A DNA stretch of 64,000 nt from Blautia liquoris (GCF_015159595.1 NZ_CP063304.1:1302001-1366000); one strand, 5' to 3'. Positions 1-9,521 are shown, counted from the stretch's first letter. Notes: generated by a model not told the origin, from the letters alone. Made by a program: numbers and translations.

Positions 1-690
1 TGCCATACATATAAAGATGATGCTCGTGTGGGTGTGCAAAATCTGATAAAAAAAGCGATTAAAAAGCAGAATGAATTGAGAACTGAGCGGGAACGAATAA
101 AAAAACTAGAGATCTATGAGCGTAAGTATGAACATCTGGGATATGTCTGTGGCATTGATGAGGTAGGAAGAGGACCGCTTGCGGGACCGGTAGTTGCCGG
201 AGCCGTTATTCTTCCGAAAGACTGTCAGATCTTGTACCTAAATGATTCCAAACAGTTATCAGCTTCCAGAAGAGAAGAATTGTATGATGTTATCATGAAG
301 GAAGCAGTGGCTGTTGGAATTGGATATCGAAGTCCTGCCCGAATTGATGAGATTAATATCCTTCAGGCGACATACGAAGCGATGAAAGAAGCAGTCAGCA
401 AACTAAAACCGCAGCCACAGGTACTGCTCAACGATGCTGTAACGATTCCAGATGTGTTAATACAGCAAGTTCCTCTGATCAAAGGGGACTGCAGGAGTGT
501 TTCCATTGCGGCGGCAAGCATTGTGGCAAAAGTGACTAGAGACAGACTCATGGTTGAATATGACAAGATTATACCGGGGTATCACCTGGCATCGAATAAA
601 GGCTACGGATCGGCAGAGCATATTGAGGCACTGAAAAAATTCGGGCCCAGTCCGATCCACAGAAGATCTTTTATTAAACATTTCTGCTGA
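1..690 (+). CDS. rnhB: Ribonuclease HII, 5' end outside the window
   Basis: Endonuclease that cuts the RNA strand of RNA/DNA hybrids and removes misincorporated ribonucleotides. The core starts with the family motif GIDEVGRGPLAGPVV, which carries the catalytic Asp-Glu pair; a later stretch (AAASIVAKVTRD) and the C-terminal HRRSF are also typical. A GTG at 28 could serve as a start. However, the frame is open to base 1 and reads DDARVGVQNL, matching the N-terminal extension (D-x-R-x-x-VQ-x-L) of Bacillus-type RNase HII. The true start is therefore probably upstream and the gene is partial. Its stop overlaps the ATG of the next gene (TGATG), so the two are translationally coupled. Confidence 0.95.
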   Translation, partial: CHTYKDDARVGVQNLIKKAIKKQNELRTERERIKKLEIYERKYEHLGYVCGIDEVGRGPLAGPVVAGAVILPKDCQILYLNDSKQLSASRREELYDVIMKEAVAVGIGYRSPARIDEINILQATYEAMKEAVSKLKPQPQVLLNDAVTIPDVLIQQVPLIKGDCRSVSIAAASIVAKVTRDRLMVEYDKIIPGYHLASNKGYGSAEHIEALKKFGPSPIHRRSFIKHFC

Positions 691-1070
691 TGGAGGCGGC
701 TTGCGTGAATAATACACAAAAAGGTAGAGCACAGGAGGAGCGAGCCTGCAATTATCTGAGAGGGAAGGGATATGAAATTCTGAACCGAAACTTTTACAGT
801 CGTTTTGGCGAGATTGATATCATTGCAAGGCAGCAGGAAACGATTGTATTTATAGAAGTAAAATATCGTGAGAATACAAGTGCTATCATCCCGGAGGAGG
901 CAGTTGACTATAAGAAACGGAAAAGAATCATCAAAACAGCAGATTATTACCGCTTGAAGAATCGAATATGGGATGATATCCCTTGCCGATTTGATGTTAT
1001 ATCCATGGCACAAGAGAAAATCATTCACCATGCAAATGCTTTCGGATATGACGGTAAAAATCTGGACTGA
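690..1070 (+). CDS. YraN/UPF0102 family protein (putative nuclease fold)
   Basis: 126 residues, the usual length for UPF0102. The family pattern is visible: an N-terminal helix with GRAQEERACNYL, then RFGEIDIIA and FIEVKYR. Together these form a D...ExK arrangement typical of restriction-endonuclease-like folds. The cellular function is not firmly established; family members often sit beside rnhB, as here, and are suspected to act on DNA. The start codon overlaps the rnhB stop. No membrane segment or signal peptide is visible. Confidence 0.9.
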   Translation: MEAACVNNTQKGRAQEERACNYLRGKGYEILNRNFYSRFGEIDIIARQQETIVFIEVKYRENTSAIIPEEAVDYKKRKRIIKTADYYRLKNRIWDDIPCRFDVISMAQEKIIHHANAFGYDGKNLD

Positions 1071-1089
1071 AAGATATGAGGCAAAAAAG

Positions 1090-1941
1090 ATGATAATTAA
1101 CTGGAAAGATGAAAAGGAACCTAAAATGGAAGTGATGCGGAAAAATGGTGTAACATGGCTTGAATTCTCGACTCTGTCAAATGTGGATTTTGTTACACAT
1201 GCTTTCTCCACTCGCCTTGGAGGGGTGAGCAGCGGTATCTTCTCATCTATGAACCTTGGTTTTACCAGAGGAGATGATGAAAAGAATGTCAGAGAAAACT
1301 TTCAAAGACTGTCGGATGCCATTGGTATAGCAGTTGATAGCATTGTGACTTCAGATCAGACTCATACGACGAACATCAGACGAGTGACTCGAGACGATTG
1401 CGGCAATGGGGTGACAAGACCTAGGGGATTTCATGATATTGATGGTTTGATTACAGATGAACCAGGTGTAACTCTGGCAACATTTTATGCGGACTGTGTT
1501 CCTCTTTACTTTGTGGATCCGGTGCATAAGGCGATTGGCCTGTCACATTCCGGATGGAGAGGAACCGTACATAAGATGGGGAAGGTGACAGTGGAAGCCA
1601 TGGGTGAGGCCTTTGGAACGGACCCGCAAGATCTTGTGACGGCCATCGGCCCTTCCATCTGTCAGGACTGTTACGAAGTCAGTGAGGATGTTATTAATGA
1701 ATTTTCGACTGCCTTTGATGTGTCTTTATATGAAAAATTATACTACAAGAAAAATAATGGAAAGTATCAGCTGAATTTATGGGAGGCAAACCGTCAGATT
1801 CTGCTTGAAGCGGGAGTAGGGGAGCATCACATACAGACATCAAATCTATGTACCTGCTGCAACTCAAAATTCTTGTTTTCACACAGGGCCTCACAGGGAA
1901 AAAGAGGAAATTTGGGAGCATTTTTGATGATAAAAAATTGA
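1090..1941 (+). CDS. YfiH/PgeF-type multicopper polyphenol oxidase family protein
   Basis: About 283 residues from the ATG at 1090, which has GAGG eight bases upstream. The reading frame extends further upstream but would overlap yraN and gives an atypical N-terminus; an ATG at 1126 is the other option. Family motifs are HAFSTRLGG, ADCVPLYF, HSGWRGT, IGPSICQDCYEV and a C-terminal CTCCN...FSHRA. These carry the conserved His and Cys residues of the putative metal site. Homologues (YlmD, YfiH, mammalian LACC1) have been described as purine nucleoside phosphorylase/deaminase-like or as correcting peptidoglycan amino-acid misincorporation, so the older name 'laccase' is uncertain. Confidence 0.85.
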   Translation: MIINWKDEKEPKMEVMRKNGVTWLEFSTLSNVDFVTHAFSTRLGGVSSGIFSSMNLGFTRGDDEKNVRENFQRLSDAIGIAVDSIVTSDQTHTTNIRRVTRDDCGNGVTRPRGFHDIDGLITDEPGVTLATFYADCVPLYFVDPVHKAIGLSHSGWRGTVHKMGKVTVEAMGEAFGTDPQDLVTAIGPSICQDCYEVSEDVINEFSTAFDVSLYEKLYYKKNNGKYQLNLWEANRQILLEAGVGEHHIQTSNLCTCCNSKFLFSHRASQGKRGNLGAFLMIKN

Positions 1942-1948
1942 AAAGATA

Positions 1949-2003
1949 AAAGTAAAGAAGATTGCATGACTGTTTCAAGCCTTGCAATCTTTCTTACTTT
2001 TGT
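1949..2003. terminator. Bidirectional intrinsic terminator between yfiH-like and prs
   Basis: An inverted repeat whose arms read AAGTAAAGAAGATTGCA and TGCAATCTTTCTTACTTT closes a short loop. It has A-rich and T-rich flanks on both sides. It lies between two convergent genes and can serve both. Confidence 0.8.
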
Positions 2004-2018
2004 TTGGGAACTCAGTTC

Positions 2019-3185
2019 CTATTTGCACTTATTCAGCAAATTTGTGATCTTAGTTGTGGTGTCGCGAACTTTTTCTACCGAGACATCGTGGTTTAATATG
2101 TCGATGATACTGGCGATGTATTTTCCCATCGAAGCCGGTTCGTACCAGGGACGGCCGAGCAGATTCGGTGAGCGGTAAGTCAGATCTGTTGTGATGATTT
2201 TTTCGAAATAACCCTTTGCATAGAAATCGTCAAACTTTTCCAACCCATCTGTAAAAAGTCCAAAAGTGGTACAAACAAATACACGTGCAGCACCTCTGTC
2301 TTTGACTTGCCTGGCTACATCAAGCATACTTTCTCCTGAGGATATCATATCATCAATGATGATTACATCTTTTCCTTTTACGGAATCTCCGAGAAACTCA
2401 TGGGCTACAATCGGATTCTTACCATTTACAACGGTAGAGTAATCTCTGCGTTTATAGAACATACCCATGTCAACACCAAGTATGTTTGCAAAGTATACGG
2501 CTCTTGGCATAGCTCCCTCGTCAGGGCTGATGACCATTAGATGATCGTTGTCCAGATGCAGATCCGGCACAGATTTGATCAGCGCCTTTAAAAACTGATA
2601 TGTTGGCATGAAGTTATCGAATCCCGACAGTGGAATTGAATTCATAACACGCGGATCATGTGCGTCAAATGTGATAATATTTTTTACTCCCATGCCGGTC
2701 AGTTCCCGAAGTGCCAATGCACAGTCCAGCGATTCACGACTGGTGCGTTTGTGCTGTCTGCTTTCATACATAAAAGGCATAATTACGTTGATTCGATGCG
2801 CCTTTCCATTTGCTGCTGCGATGATTCTCTTCAGATCCTGAAAATGATCATCGGGCGACATATGATTGGTATGTCCGAAAGCCTGATAAGTGATACTCCA
2901 GTTGCAGACATCAACTAAAAGGAATAAATCCACACCACGCACAGACTCCGTCAGTTTTCCCTTTGCCTCACCTGTTCCAAAACGAGGGCAGTCACAGCCT
3001 ATTAGGAAGGAATCTTCGAAATAGCCGGATAGATTTCTGCGGTCGTTATGGTGAAGGACAAGGTCCTTACGAAATTGTACAAGGTATTGATCAATGGTTC
3101 GGGCCATCTCTTCACAACCTTTTAAAGCCGCCAGCTTCAGCGGGGCGACAGGAATCGAGTTCTCCAGTGGGACTAAGTTTGCCAT
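2019..3185 (-). CDS. prs: Ribose-phosphate pyrophosphokinase (long form)
   Basis: Makes PRPP from ribose 5-phosphate and ATP for nucleotide, His and Trp synthesis. The PRPP-binding loop VIIIDDMISSGES is clear, as are an FDAHD segment and a 'flexible loop' region containing KRRDYS. At 388 residues it is longer than the common ~315-residue bacterial enzyme, because of an N-terminal extension and an insertion; I recall similar long versions in Lachnospiraceae. I chose the ATG at 3185, which has GGAGG five bases upstream, over an upstream TTG in frame. It is transcribed alone and convergent with the preceding cluster. Confidence 0.92.
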   Translation of the reverse strand: MANLVPLENSIPVAPLKLAALKGCEEMARTIDQYLVQFRKDLVLHHNDRRNLSGYFEDSFLIGCDCPRFGTGEAKGKLTESVRGVDLFLLVDVCNWSITYQAFGHTNHMSPDDHFQDLKRIIAAANGKAHRINVIMPFMYESRQHKRTSRESLDCALALRELTGMGVKNIITFDAHDPRVMNSIPLSGFDNFMPTYQFLKALIKSVPDLHLDNDHLMVISPDEGAMPRAVYFANILGVDMGMFYKRRDYSTVVNGKNPIVAHEFLGDSVKGKDVIIIDDMISSGESMLDVARQVKDRGAARVFVCTTFGLFTDGLEKFDDFYAKGYFEKIITTDLTYRSPNLLGRPWYEPASMGKYIASIIDILNHDVSVEKVRDTTTKITNLLNKCK

Positions 3186-3252
3186 AGCATCCTCCAATAA
3201 TGCGAATCTTTTGTGAACGATTTTGATTCATACGAATAACCATTCCTATAAA

Positions 3253-3282
3253 TTTATATCACTAAATTACACCTTTCGTCAA
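3253..3282 (-). promoter_or_regulatory. Sigma-A-type promoter for prs
   Basis: On the reverse strand, TTGACG is followed by 18 bases and TATAAA. It sits about 70 bases upstream of the prs start and points toward it. Confidence 0.6.
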
Positions 3283-3352
3283 GGTGAAACTGAATTTGCA
3301 AAACAGCACACTTGCTTTTTGAGCCTAAAATTGGTATGATACTAGGGTTAAA

Positions 3353-3730
3353 AGGTTATGCTTTTCATGCTTGCATGAAAAGCAATAACCTTGGAACCCG
3401 AACAAACATGAGAATGTAGCCCGATAGGGTGGAATTCGAATGTTTGCAGGATTGCGGGAGCACGAAGTGCGCAGCAATCCGTGGTATCATATAAGGTGCG
3501 TGAGGACATTAGGTTATGCTTTTCATGCTTGCATGAAAAGCAATAACCTTGGAACCCGAACAAACATGAGAATGTAGCCCGATAGGGTGGAATTCGAATG
3601 TTTGCAGGATTGCGGGAGCACGAAGTGCGCAGCAATCCGTGGTATCATATAAGGTGCGTGAGGACACTAGGTTATGCTTTTCATGCTTGCATGAAAAGCA
3701 ATAACCTTGGAACCCGAACAAACATGAGAT
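3353..3730. repeat. 158-bp tandem repeat (two full units plus a partial third)
   Basis: Units start at 3353, 3511 and 3669, giving an exact 158-base period with almost no divergence. Each unit opens with a long hairpin (arms GGTTATGCTTTTCATGC and GCATGAAAAGCAATAACC, two-base loop). A second dyad follows around GAGCACGAAGTGCGC. The third copy stops after the first hairpin, about 15 bases before the start of the DUF512 gene. Related modules occur at about 9230-9400 and 36585-36680. The 3198-3744 gap otherwise holds only the prs promoter. Small ORFs across the repeat are translations of the repeat, not credible genes. Confidence 0.9.
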
Positions 3731-3744
3731 AAGTAGAAGGCAGG

Positions 3745-5154
3745 TTGCTAAGAATTATAAAAATGAAGAATAAAGGACATATTATAAAGAGTATCGAACC
3801 CGGCAGTATCGCCGAGGAAATGGGACTCGACTGCGGGGATGAAGTGCTTTCAATCAATGGAAAAATCATTGAGGATGTCTTTGATTATCATTATCTTATG
3901 GATGATGATTATATTGAATTGGGCATCAAAAAAGCAGACGGTGAAGAATGGGTTCTTGAGATTGACAAAGAACATGATGAAGATCTGGGGATTACGTTTG
4001 AGAATGGTCTGATGGATAGCTACCGGTCCTGCAGCAATCAATGTATGTTTTGCTTTATTGATCAGATGCCTCGTGGAATGCGAGACACATTGTACTTTAA
4101 AGATGATGATTCCAGATTGTCATTTTTACAGGGGAATTATGTCACTTTGACAAATATGAGTGATCACGATATAGACAGAATTATTCAGTATCATCTCGCA
4201 CCAATTAACATATCATTTCACACGACAAATCCGATCCTCAGGTGCAAGATGCTTCACAACCGATTCGCCGGGGACATCTTCATGAAAGTCAAAAGACTTT
4301 ATGATGCCGGGATTGAGATGAATGGACAGATTGTGCTTTGCAAAGGTGTTAATGACAAGGAGGAACTTGAGAAGAGTATTCAAGACTTAAGTGGTTTCCT
4401 GCCTCATCTTCGGAGCATATCTGTAGTTCCGGTAGGACTCACTCGTTACAGAGATGGTCTTTATCCTCTGGAAGCATTTACAAGGGATGATGCAGAGCAA
4501 GTTTTAAATACAATCCATAAATGGCAGGAGAAACTATATCCCAAATATGGAATCCATTTCGTGTATGCCTCGGATGAATGGTATATTCTGGCCGGGAGGG
4601 AACTACCCAGTGAGGAGACCTATGATGGATATCTGCAGTATGAGAATGGAGTTGGTATGCTTCGCCTTTTAGAGACAGAGATCGAGGAGGAAATGAGTCA
4701 AAGGGTCGCTGATGCAAGAACCAGAGACATTTCTATCGCCACAGGAGCTTTGGCGGCGCCATTTATCAAAGAATACACGGAGAACATCAGAAAAATATAT
4801 CCCGGTATCCATGTGAAGGTTTTTTCTGTGGCCAATATTTTTTTTGGGGAGAGTATTACAGTGTCGGGACTGCTTACAGGGCAAGATATTAAAAATCAGC
4901 TAAAGGGTCAAAGTTTGGGTGAAAAGCTTTTAATTCCCTGCAATATGCTGAGACAGGGAGAAAATGTTTTCCTCGATGATATGACTGTTGAGGAGCTGGA
5001 AGAAGCTCTTGGCGTGCCGATTCTCGTGGTAGACGAACCAGGTAAGGATTTTGTGAGAGCCGTTGCTGATAAAGATGCGGTCATAACACATAGAAGGAGA
5101 ATAATGTATGAGCAAACCGATTGTAGCGATAGTGGGTCGGCCAAATGTAGGTAA
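3745..5154 (+). CDS. DUF512 family protein: PDZ-like domain plus putative iron-sulfur/radical-SAM-like core
   Basis: 469 residues from a TTG at 3745; an ATG at 3763 is equally possible and neither has an ideal ribosome site. Residues ~10-75 resemble a PDZ domain ([25 protein letters not shown]). Cysteines follow at 96, 100 and 103 in CSNQCMFC, a CxxxCxxC pattern like that of radical-SAM enzymes, then [19 protein letters not shown]. The function is unknown. The family is conserved in clostridia and commonly sits directly before der, as here. Its 3' end overlaps der by 47 bases in another frame, which suggests coupling. Confidence 0.85.
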   Translation: MLRIIKMKNKGHIIKSIEPGSIAEEMGLDCGDEVLSINGKIIEDVFDYHYLMDDDYIELGIKKADGEEWVLEIDKEHDEDLGITFENGLMDSYRSCSNQCMFCFIDQMPRGMRDTLYFKDDDSRLSFLQGNYVTLTNMSDHDIDRIIQYHLAPINISFHTTNPILRCKMLHNRFAGDIFMKVKRLYDAGIEMNGQIVLCKGVNDKEELEKSIQDLSGFLPHLRSISVVPVGLTRYRDGLYPLEAFTRDDAEQVLNTIHKWQEKLYPKYGIHFVYASDEWYILAGRELPSEETYDGYLQYENGVGMLRLLETEIEEEMSQRVADARTRDISIATGALAAPFIKEYTENIRKIYPGIHVKVFSVANIFFGESITVSGLLTGQDIKNQLKGQSLGEKLLIPCNMLRQGENVFLDDMTVEELEEALGVPILVVDEPGKDFVRAVADKDAVITHRRRIMYEQTDCSDSGSAKCR

Positions 5155-6430
5155 ATCCACGCTTTTTAATGCCCTGGCGGGTGAGAAGATTTCCATTGTC
5201 AAAGACACTCCGGGGGTGACGCGTGACCGGATCTATGCAGACGTCAGTTGGCTGGATTATAATTTTACATTGATTGATACGGGAGGAATTGAACCGGACA
5301 GCAGTGATATGATATTAAAGAGTATGCGCGAGCAGGCCCAGATTGCCATTGATACTGCTGATGTCATAATCTTTCTTACCGATGTCAGACAGGGTCTTTT
5401 GGATGCGGACGCTAAAGTATGTGATATGCTTCGGCGCAGCGGCAAGCCAGTTCTTCTGGTTGTAAATAAGGTGGATAATTTTGATAAGTTTCTGATGGAC
5501 ACTTATGAATTCTATAATCTGGGCATTGGTGATCCCATACCGGTATCAGCTGCATCAAAACTGGGTCTGGGTGATATGCTGGATGAGGTAGTGAAACATT
5601 TTAATGATACTGCTTTGGGGGAAGAAGAGGACGAAATTCCCGGCATTGCCATTATTGGAAAGCCTAATGTGGGGAAGTCTTCCATTATCAATAAACTTCT
5701 CGGGGAGAATCGTGTGATTGTATCTGACATAGCCGGAACAACGAGGGATGCAATTGATACAGTAATCAGACACAATGGCAATGATTACAACTTCATTGAT
5801 ACAGCAGGTCTACGAAGAAAAAACAAGGTAAAGGAAGAACTGGAACGATATAGCATCATCCGAACAGTATCGGCAGTAGAACGTGCGGATATCGCAGTTC
5901 TCGTTATAGATGCAAAGGAAGGGGTATCGGAACAGGATGCCAAAATTGTTGGAATCGCACATGACCGGGGAAAGGGAATCATTGTCGCAGTGAATAAATG
6001 GGACGATGTGGAGAAAAATAATAAGACAGTTTCCGAATATACCAATAAGGTGAGACAAATTCTCTCTTTTATTCCTTATGCGGAGATCTTATTTATTTCG
6101 GCAAAGACAGGGCAAAGACTGGCAAAACTCTTTGATATTATTGATATGGTACTTGAAAACCAGACTATGAGGGTGCAGACTGGTGTCTTGAATGAGATTA
6201 TGACTGAAGCAGTGGCGCTGCAGCAGCCGCCTTCGGACCGTGGAAGACGTCTGAAATTATATTATATGACGCAGGTTTCGGTAAAGCCGCCGACATTTGT
6301 TATCTTTGTAAATGATAAAGAACTGATGCATTTTTCTTATACCAGATATCTGGAGAATCGTATCAGAGATGCTTTCGGATTCAAGGGCACGGCTTTACGA
6401 TTTATTATCAGGGAACGGAAGGAAAAATAA
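5108..6430 (+). CDS. der: Ribosome-assembly GTPase Der (EngA)
   Basis: 440 residues with two tandem GTPase domains, the hallmark of Der, which is needed for 50S subunit maturation. The first P-loop is GRPNVGKST (residues 10-18) and the second is GKPNVGKSS. Each domain has its DTPG or DTAG switch motif and an NKxD motif (NKVD, NKWD). A C-terminal KH-like domain ends with FKGTALRF. It overlaps the preceding DUF512 gene and is followed one base later by plsY. Confidence 0.97.
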   Translation: MSKPIVAIVGRPNVGKSTLFNALAGEKISIVKDTPGVTRDRIYADVSWLDYNFTLIDTGGIEPDSSDMILKSMREQAQIAIDTADVIIFLTDVRQGLLDADAKVCDMLRRSGKPVLLVVNKVDNFDKFLMDTYEFYNLGIGDPIPVSAASKLGLGDMLDEVVKHFNDTALGEEEDEIPGIAIIGKPNVGKSSIINKLLGENRVIVSDIAGTTRDAIDTVIRHNGNDYNFIDTAGLRRKNKVKEELERYSIIRTVSAVERADIAVLVIDAKEGVSEQDAKIVGIAHDRGKGIIVAVNKWDDVEKNNKTVSEYTNKVRQILSFIPYAEILFISAKTGQRLAKLFDIIDMVLENQTMRVQTGVLNEIMTEAVALQQPPSDRGRRLKLYYMTQVSVKPPTFVIFVNDKELMHFSYTRYLENRIRDAFGFKGTALRFIIRERKEK

Positions 6431-6431
6431 G

Positions 6432-7109
6432 ATGGAACGAATTATTTGCTTAATCATAGGATATTGCTGTGGTTTATTTCAGACTTCTTATTATTATGGA
6501 AAGATGCATGGTATTGATATAAGACAACATGGGAGTGGCAATGCAGGTACAACGAACGCTCTTCGCACGCTGGGCAAAAGAGCTGGTATTATCACTTTAG
6601 TAGGGGACTGCCTAAAATGTATGCTTGCAGTATGGATTGTTCGTCTGATCTATGGAAGAACCTATCCTGATATGATTCGGCTACTGGGCTTGTATGCGTC
6701 AGCAGGAACGATACTCGGACACAATTTTCCTTTTTACCTGAAGTTTAAAGGAGGTAAGGGAATTGCTGCTACTGCCGGTATGATAATTTCTTTTGACTGG
6801 AGAATTACTCTTATAGAAATCGTAGTATTTTTCGGTACCTTTTTTATCACACATTATGTTTCGCTGGGATCACTTCTGGTATATGTATTCTTTATTATAC
6901 TGGTAGTCATCATGGGACAGACGGGAACTCTTATGATTCCACGCCAGTACATAATGGAAACTTATGTGTTGGTGATTTTACTGGCACTATTGGCTTTCTG
7001 GCAGCACAGGAAAAATATCGTAAAGCTTCATAATGGCACAGAGAATAAAACATATCTAAAAAAAGAAAAGACGGGTGATGACTCTAATATAGAAGAGTCA
7101 GATTCCTGA
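6432..7109 (+). CDS. plsY: Acyl-phosphate:glycerol-3-phosphate acyltransferase PlsY
   Basis: Integral membrane enzyme that transfers the acyl group from acyl-phosphate to glycerol 3-phosphate, the first step of phospholipid synthesis. The ATG at 6432 gives 225 residues; upstream in-frame codons lie inside der. Family motifs are GSGNAGTTNALRTLG and KFKGGKGIAATAG, with several hydrophobic segments. The ~25-residue hydrophilic tail is slightly longer than usual. It is followed by gpsA, whose product makes its substrate, in a logical two-gene lipid unit. Confidence 0.95.
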   Translation: MERIICLIIGYCCGLFQTSYYYGKMHGIDIRQHGSGNAGTTNALRTLGKRAGIITLVGDCLKCMLAVWIVRLIYGRTYPDMIRLLGLYASAGTILGHNFPFYLKFKGGKGIAATAGMIISFDWRITLIEIVVFFGTFFITHYVSLGSLLVYVFFIILVVIMGQTGTLMIPRQYIMETYVLVILLALLAFWQHRKNIVKLHNGTENKTYLKKEKTGDDSNIEESDS

Positions 7110-7126
7110 GAAAGCAGGGTGAAAGA

Positions 7127-8140
7127 ATGGCAAAAATTAGTGTTTTAGGGGCAGGAAGCTGGGGAACCGCTCTTGCGTGGCTTCTGCATAATAATGGCCA
7201 TGATGTGATGATCTGGTCTGTCATGAAGGATGAGGTGGAAGCCCTTGACAGAGATCATGAAAACAAGAAAAAACTTCCCGGAGTGATTCTTCCACAAGAT
7301 ATGATACTCACAAGCGATCTGGAAGCTGCCTGCAGCGGGCAGGATCTCCTGGTAACTGCGGTGGCTTCTCCGTATATTCGATCAACGGCACATTCAATGA
7401 AGCCTTATGTAAAGAAAGGTCAGTTGATTGTAAACGTGGCCAAGGGGATCGAAGAACATTCATTGAAGACGCTGAGTGATATTATTGAAGAGGAGATACC
7501 TCAGGCAGTGGTGACGGTACTTTCCGGACCAAGTCACGCGGAAGAAGTGGGAAAAGGAATTCCGACCACAATTGTCGCAGGTGCAAAGAAAGAAGAAGTA
7601 GCTGAATACATTCAGGAACTGTTCATGAGCCCTGTCTTTCGTGTCTATACCAGCCCGGATGTGCTGGGGATTGAGATTGGAGCGGCGCTTAAGAATGTCA
7701 TCGCTTTAGCAGCTGGAATTGCCGATGGTCTCGGATATGGTGATAACACAAAAGCAGCACTGATAACCAGAGGAATTGCCGAGATTTCAAGACTTGCAGA
7801 AGCGATGGGTGCCAGAAGCGAGACACTATTTGGATTGTCTGGTATTGGTGATCTTGTAGTCACATGTTCCAGCAGACATAGCCGAAACAGAAAAGCTGGT
7901 TATCTGATTGGTCAGGGAAGAACGATGAAACAGGCAATGGATGAAGTCTCAATGATTGTCGAGGGAGTTTACTCCGCAAAGGCGGGACTTGAATTATCCG
8001 AGAAGTATAAGATCGATATGCCAATTACATTGGCAGTAAATGAAGTACTCTTCAACAATAAACCTGCAGCAGAGGCAGTGAATGATCTGATGCTGCGGGA
8101 TAAAAAAATGGAAATTGAAGCCGATCTCTGGGAGAAATAA
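7127..8140 (+). CDS. gpsA: NAD(P)-dependent glycerol-3-phosphate dehydrogenase
   Basis: Reduces dihydroxyacetone phosphate to sn-glycerol 3-phosphate for membrane lipids. It is 337 residues, as expected. The Rossmann motif GAGSWGTALA is at residues 7-16. The catalytic-domain signature runs through NVIALAAGIADGLGYGDN with the conserved Lys and Asn, followed by LSGIGDLVVTC. It lies 17 bases after plsY with its own ribosome site, and an intrinsic terminator follows. Confidence 0.97.
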   Translation: MAKISVLGAGSWGTALAWLLHNNGHDVMIWSVMKDEVEALDRDHENKKKLPGVILPQDMILTSDLEAACSGQDLLVTAVASPYIRSTAHSMKPYVKKGQLIVNVAKGIEEHSLKTLSDIIEEEIPQAVVTVLSGPSHAEEVGKGIPTTIVAGAKKEEVAEYIQELFMSPVFRVYTSPDVLGIEIGAALKNVIALAAGIADGLGYGDNTKAALITRGIAEISRLAEAMGARSETLFGLSGIGDLVVTCSSRHSRNRKAGYLIGQGRTMKQAMDEVSMIVEGVYSAKAGLELSEKYKIDMPITLAVNEVLFNNKPAAEAVNDLMLRDKKMEIEADLWEK

Positions 8141-8171
8141 TCATTTCCTTAGATCCTATGAATGATAAAAT

Positions 8172-8218
8172 TCCCCCACTGGCAGTGAGGTAGATGCTGC
8201 TTATGGGGGAGTCTTTTA
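8172..8218 (+). terminator. Intrinsic terminator after gpsA
   Basis: Stem arms TCCCCCACTGGCAG and CTGCTTATGGGGGA enclose a ~10-base loop, followed by GTCTTTTA. It closes the DUF512-der-plsY-gpsA unit and abuts the end of the convergent aldo/keto reductase. Confidence 0.8.
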
Positions 8219-9055
8219 TTCTACATCCGTTCCGATCATATCACTTGGAATGCTGGCGGTTCTCAGATGTTCATCCAGTGCATCTATGGCTGTCATCTCA
8301 CTTTCTGTCAGTTCAAAATCATAAATATCAATATTATCTCGGATACGATCTTCGTGAACTGATTTTGGCAAAATGCCAATGTCTTGTTGAATCAGCCAAT
8401 GCAAGCCTACCTGAACAGCGCTTTTGTTGTATTTAGCACCAATCTGTTTTAGAAGCTTGTTGTCTGAATAGGCACCTCTTGCCAGTGGGGCGTATGCCTG
8501 GACCACAATTCCCCTGCTTTGACAGTATTTTACTAATTCTTTTCTGCTCCAGAGAGGATGATATTCAATCTGATTGACAGCGGGTATAACCCCTGTGCTT
8601 TCGAACAGATGTTCGAGATGATGGATTCCAAAGTTACTGACACCGATGGATTTTATGTCACCGGACTGCCGAAGTTTCTCAAGTGCTTTCCAGGTTTCAG
8701 TATAACAGCCGGGAACCGGCCAGTGAATCATATAGAGATCGAAATAGTTGATTTTCATCCTGTCAAGTGAGCGACGAAAAGCACCTTCTATATCGCCCAT
8801 CCTCTGGGCCGTATTCCAAACCTTTGATGTTATAAATAAATCTTGCCTGGGCAGACCGCAGTTATTAATTGCCCTGCCTATGATTTCTTCATTCTTATAT
8901 ACTGAGGCCGTGTCAATTAAACGGTAACCTGCCTCTACAGCAGCAGTAACCGCCCGCATCGCATCGTCATCCTTTTGAATTTTGTAGACCCCAAGACCAG
9001 TTTTCGGCATGGTATGATTATCATTTAATATAAAGTCTGATGCTTCCGATGACAT
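8216..9055 (-). CDS. Aldo/keto reductase
   Basis: 279 residues; NADPH-dependent carbonyl reductase fold (TIM barrel). Family motifs are GYRLIDTASVYKNEE (catalytic Asp and Tyr), ITSKVWN (Lys) and MIHWPVPG (His). A C-terminal cofactor region PKSVHEDRIRDN follows. It resembles the 2,5-diketo-gluconate/glyoxal reductase subgroup; the substrate cannot be read from sequence. I chose the ATG at 9055 because AGGAGG lies eight bases upstream; a GTG at 9064 is immediately next to that site. It is a single gene. Confidence 0.92.
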   Translation of the reverse strand: MSSEASDFILNDNHTMPKTGLGVYKIQKDDDAMRAVTAAVEAGYRLIDTASVYKNEEIIGRAINNCGLPRQDLFITSKVWNTAQRMGDIEGAFRRSLDRMKINYFDLYMIHWPVPGCYTETWKALEKLRQSGDIKSIGVSNFGIHHLEHLFESTGVIPAVNQIEYHPLWSRKELVKYCQSRGIVVQAYAPLARGAYSDNKLLKQIGAKYNKSAVQVGLHWLIQQDIGILPKSVHEDRIRDNIDIYDFELTESEMTAIDALDEHLRTASIPSDMIGTDVE

Positions 9056-9229
9056 CGTATACACCTCCTGAATGTTTTCTGCTTTTTAATATGGTATAAT
9101 ACATGCAGATTACTCCATATTTTTATATCCTAACACAGAAATGTAAACAAACAATGAAATAATTTGTTAAAAAAGTAATACATAATTGTTAAGAGCTTGT
9201 AGTATATGAAGATATCCTGTTTGGAGATC

Positions 9230-9400
9230 TTAAAGGTATGCTTTTACATGCAAACATGAAACACATAATCCTTTGTCTCTGGCAATAACATGATGTTGGA
9301 GTCAAAAGTAATTTGACCCCCTATGATACACGGATTACTTCGCACTTTGTGCTCACGTATCTTCGCTCCGCTCCGGTCGGTGCTAAACGAACATATGAAT
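9230..9400. repeat. Diverged copies of the 3.4-kb repeat modules
   Basis: The 9056-9613 gap has no credible gene. At ~9235-9275 there is a decayed hairpin like the first module of the 158-bp unit (GGTATGCTTTTACATGC...ATAATCC). At ~9324-9361, the reverse complement (GAGCACAAAGTGCGAAGTAATCCGTG, then TATCAT) closely matches the second module. A short TCAAA...TTTGACCCC motif at ~9302-9322 also recurs near 36,650. The element is modular and one piece is inverted. Further on lies the promoter at 9522. Confidence 0.65.
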
Positions 9401-9521
9401 AGTGTACAAAAATAGTACATGTTAAAAAATAGACAAATAATTATATTGGATACATTGTATAAAATTTAACATTGTACCCTGAAAAGAACATGAAAAGTCA
9501 CGGATACTTTTCGATCCCCTA

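Noticed and set aside
3353-3721. Reverse-strand small ORFs with repeating residues across the tandem repeat
   Set aside because: They are direct translations of the 158-bp DNA repeat, have no ribosome sites and no recognisable family; the repeat itself explains them.
3353-3730. Possible CRISPR array
   Set aside because: The period is 158 bases with identical, not unique, inter-hairpin sequence and only two to three units; no cas genes are present.
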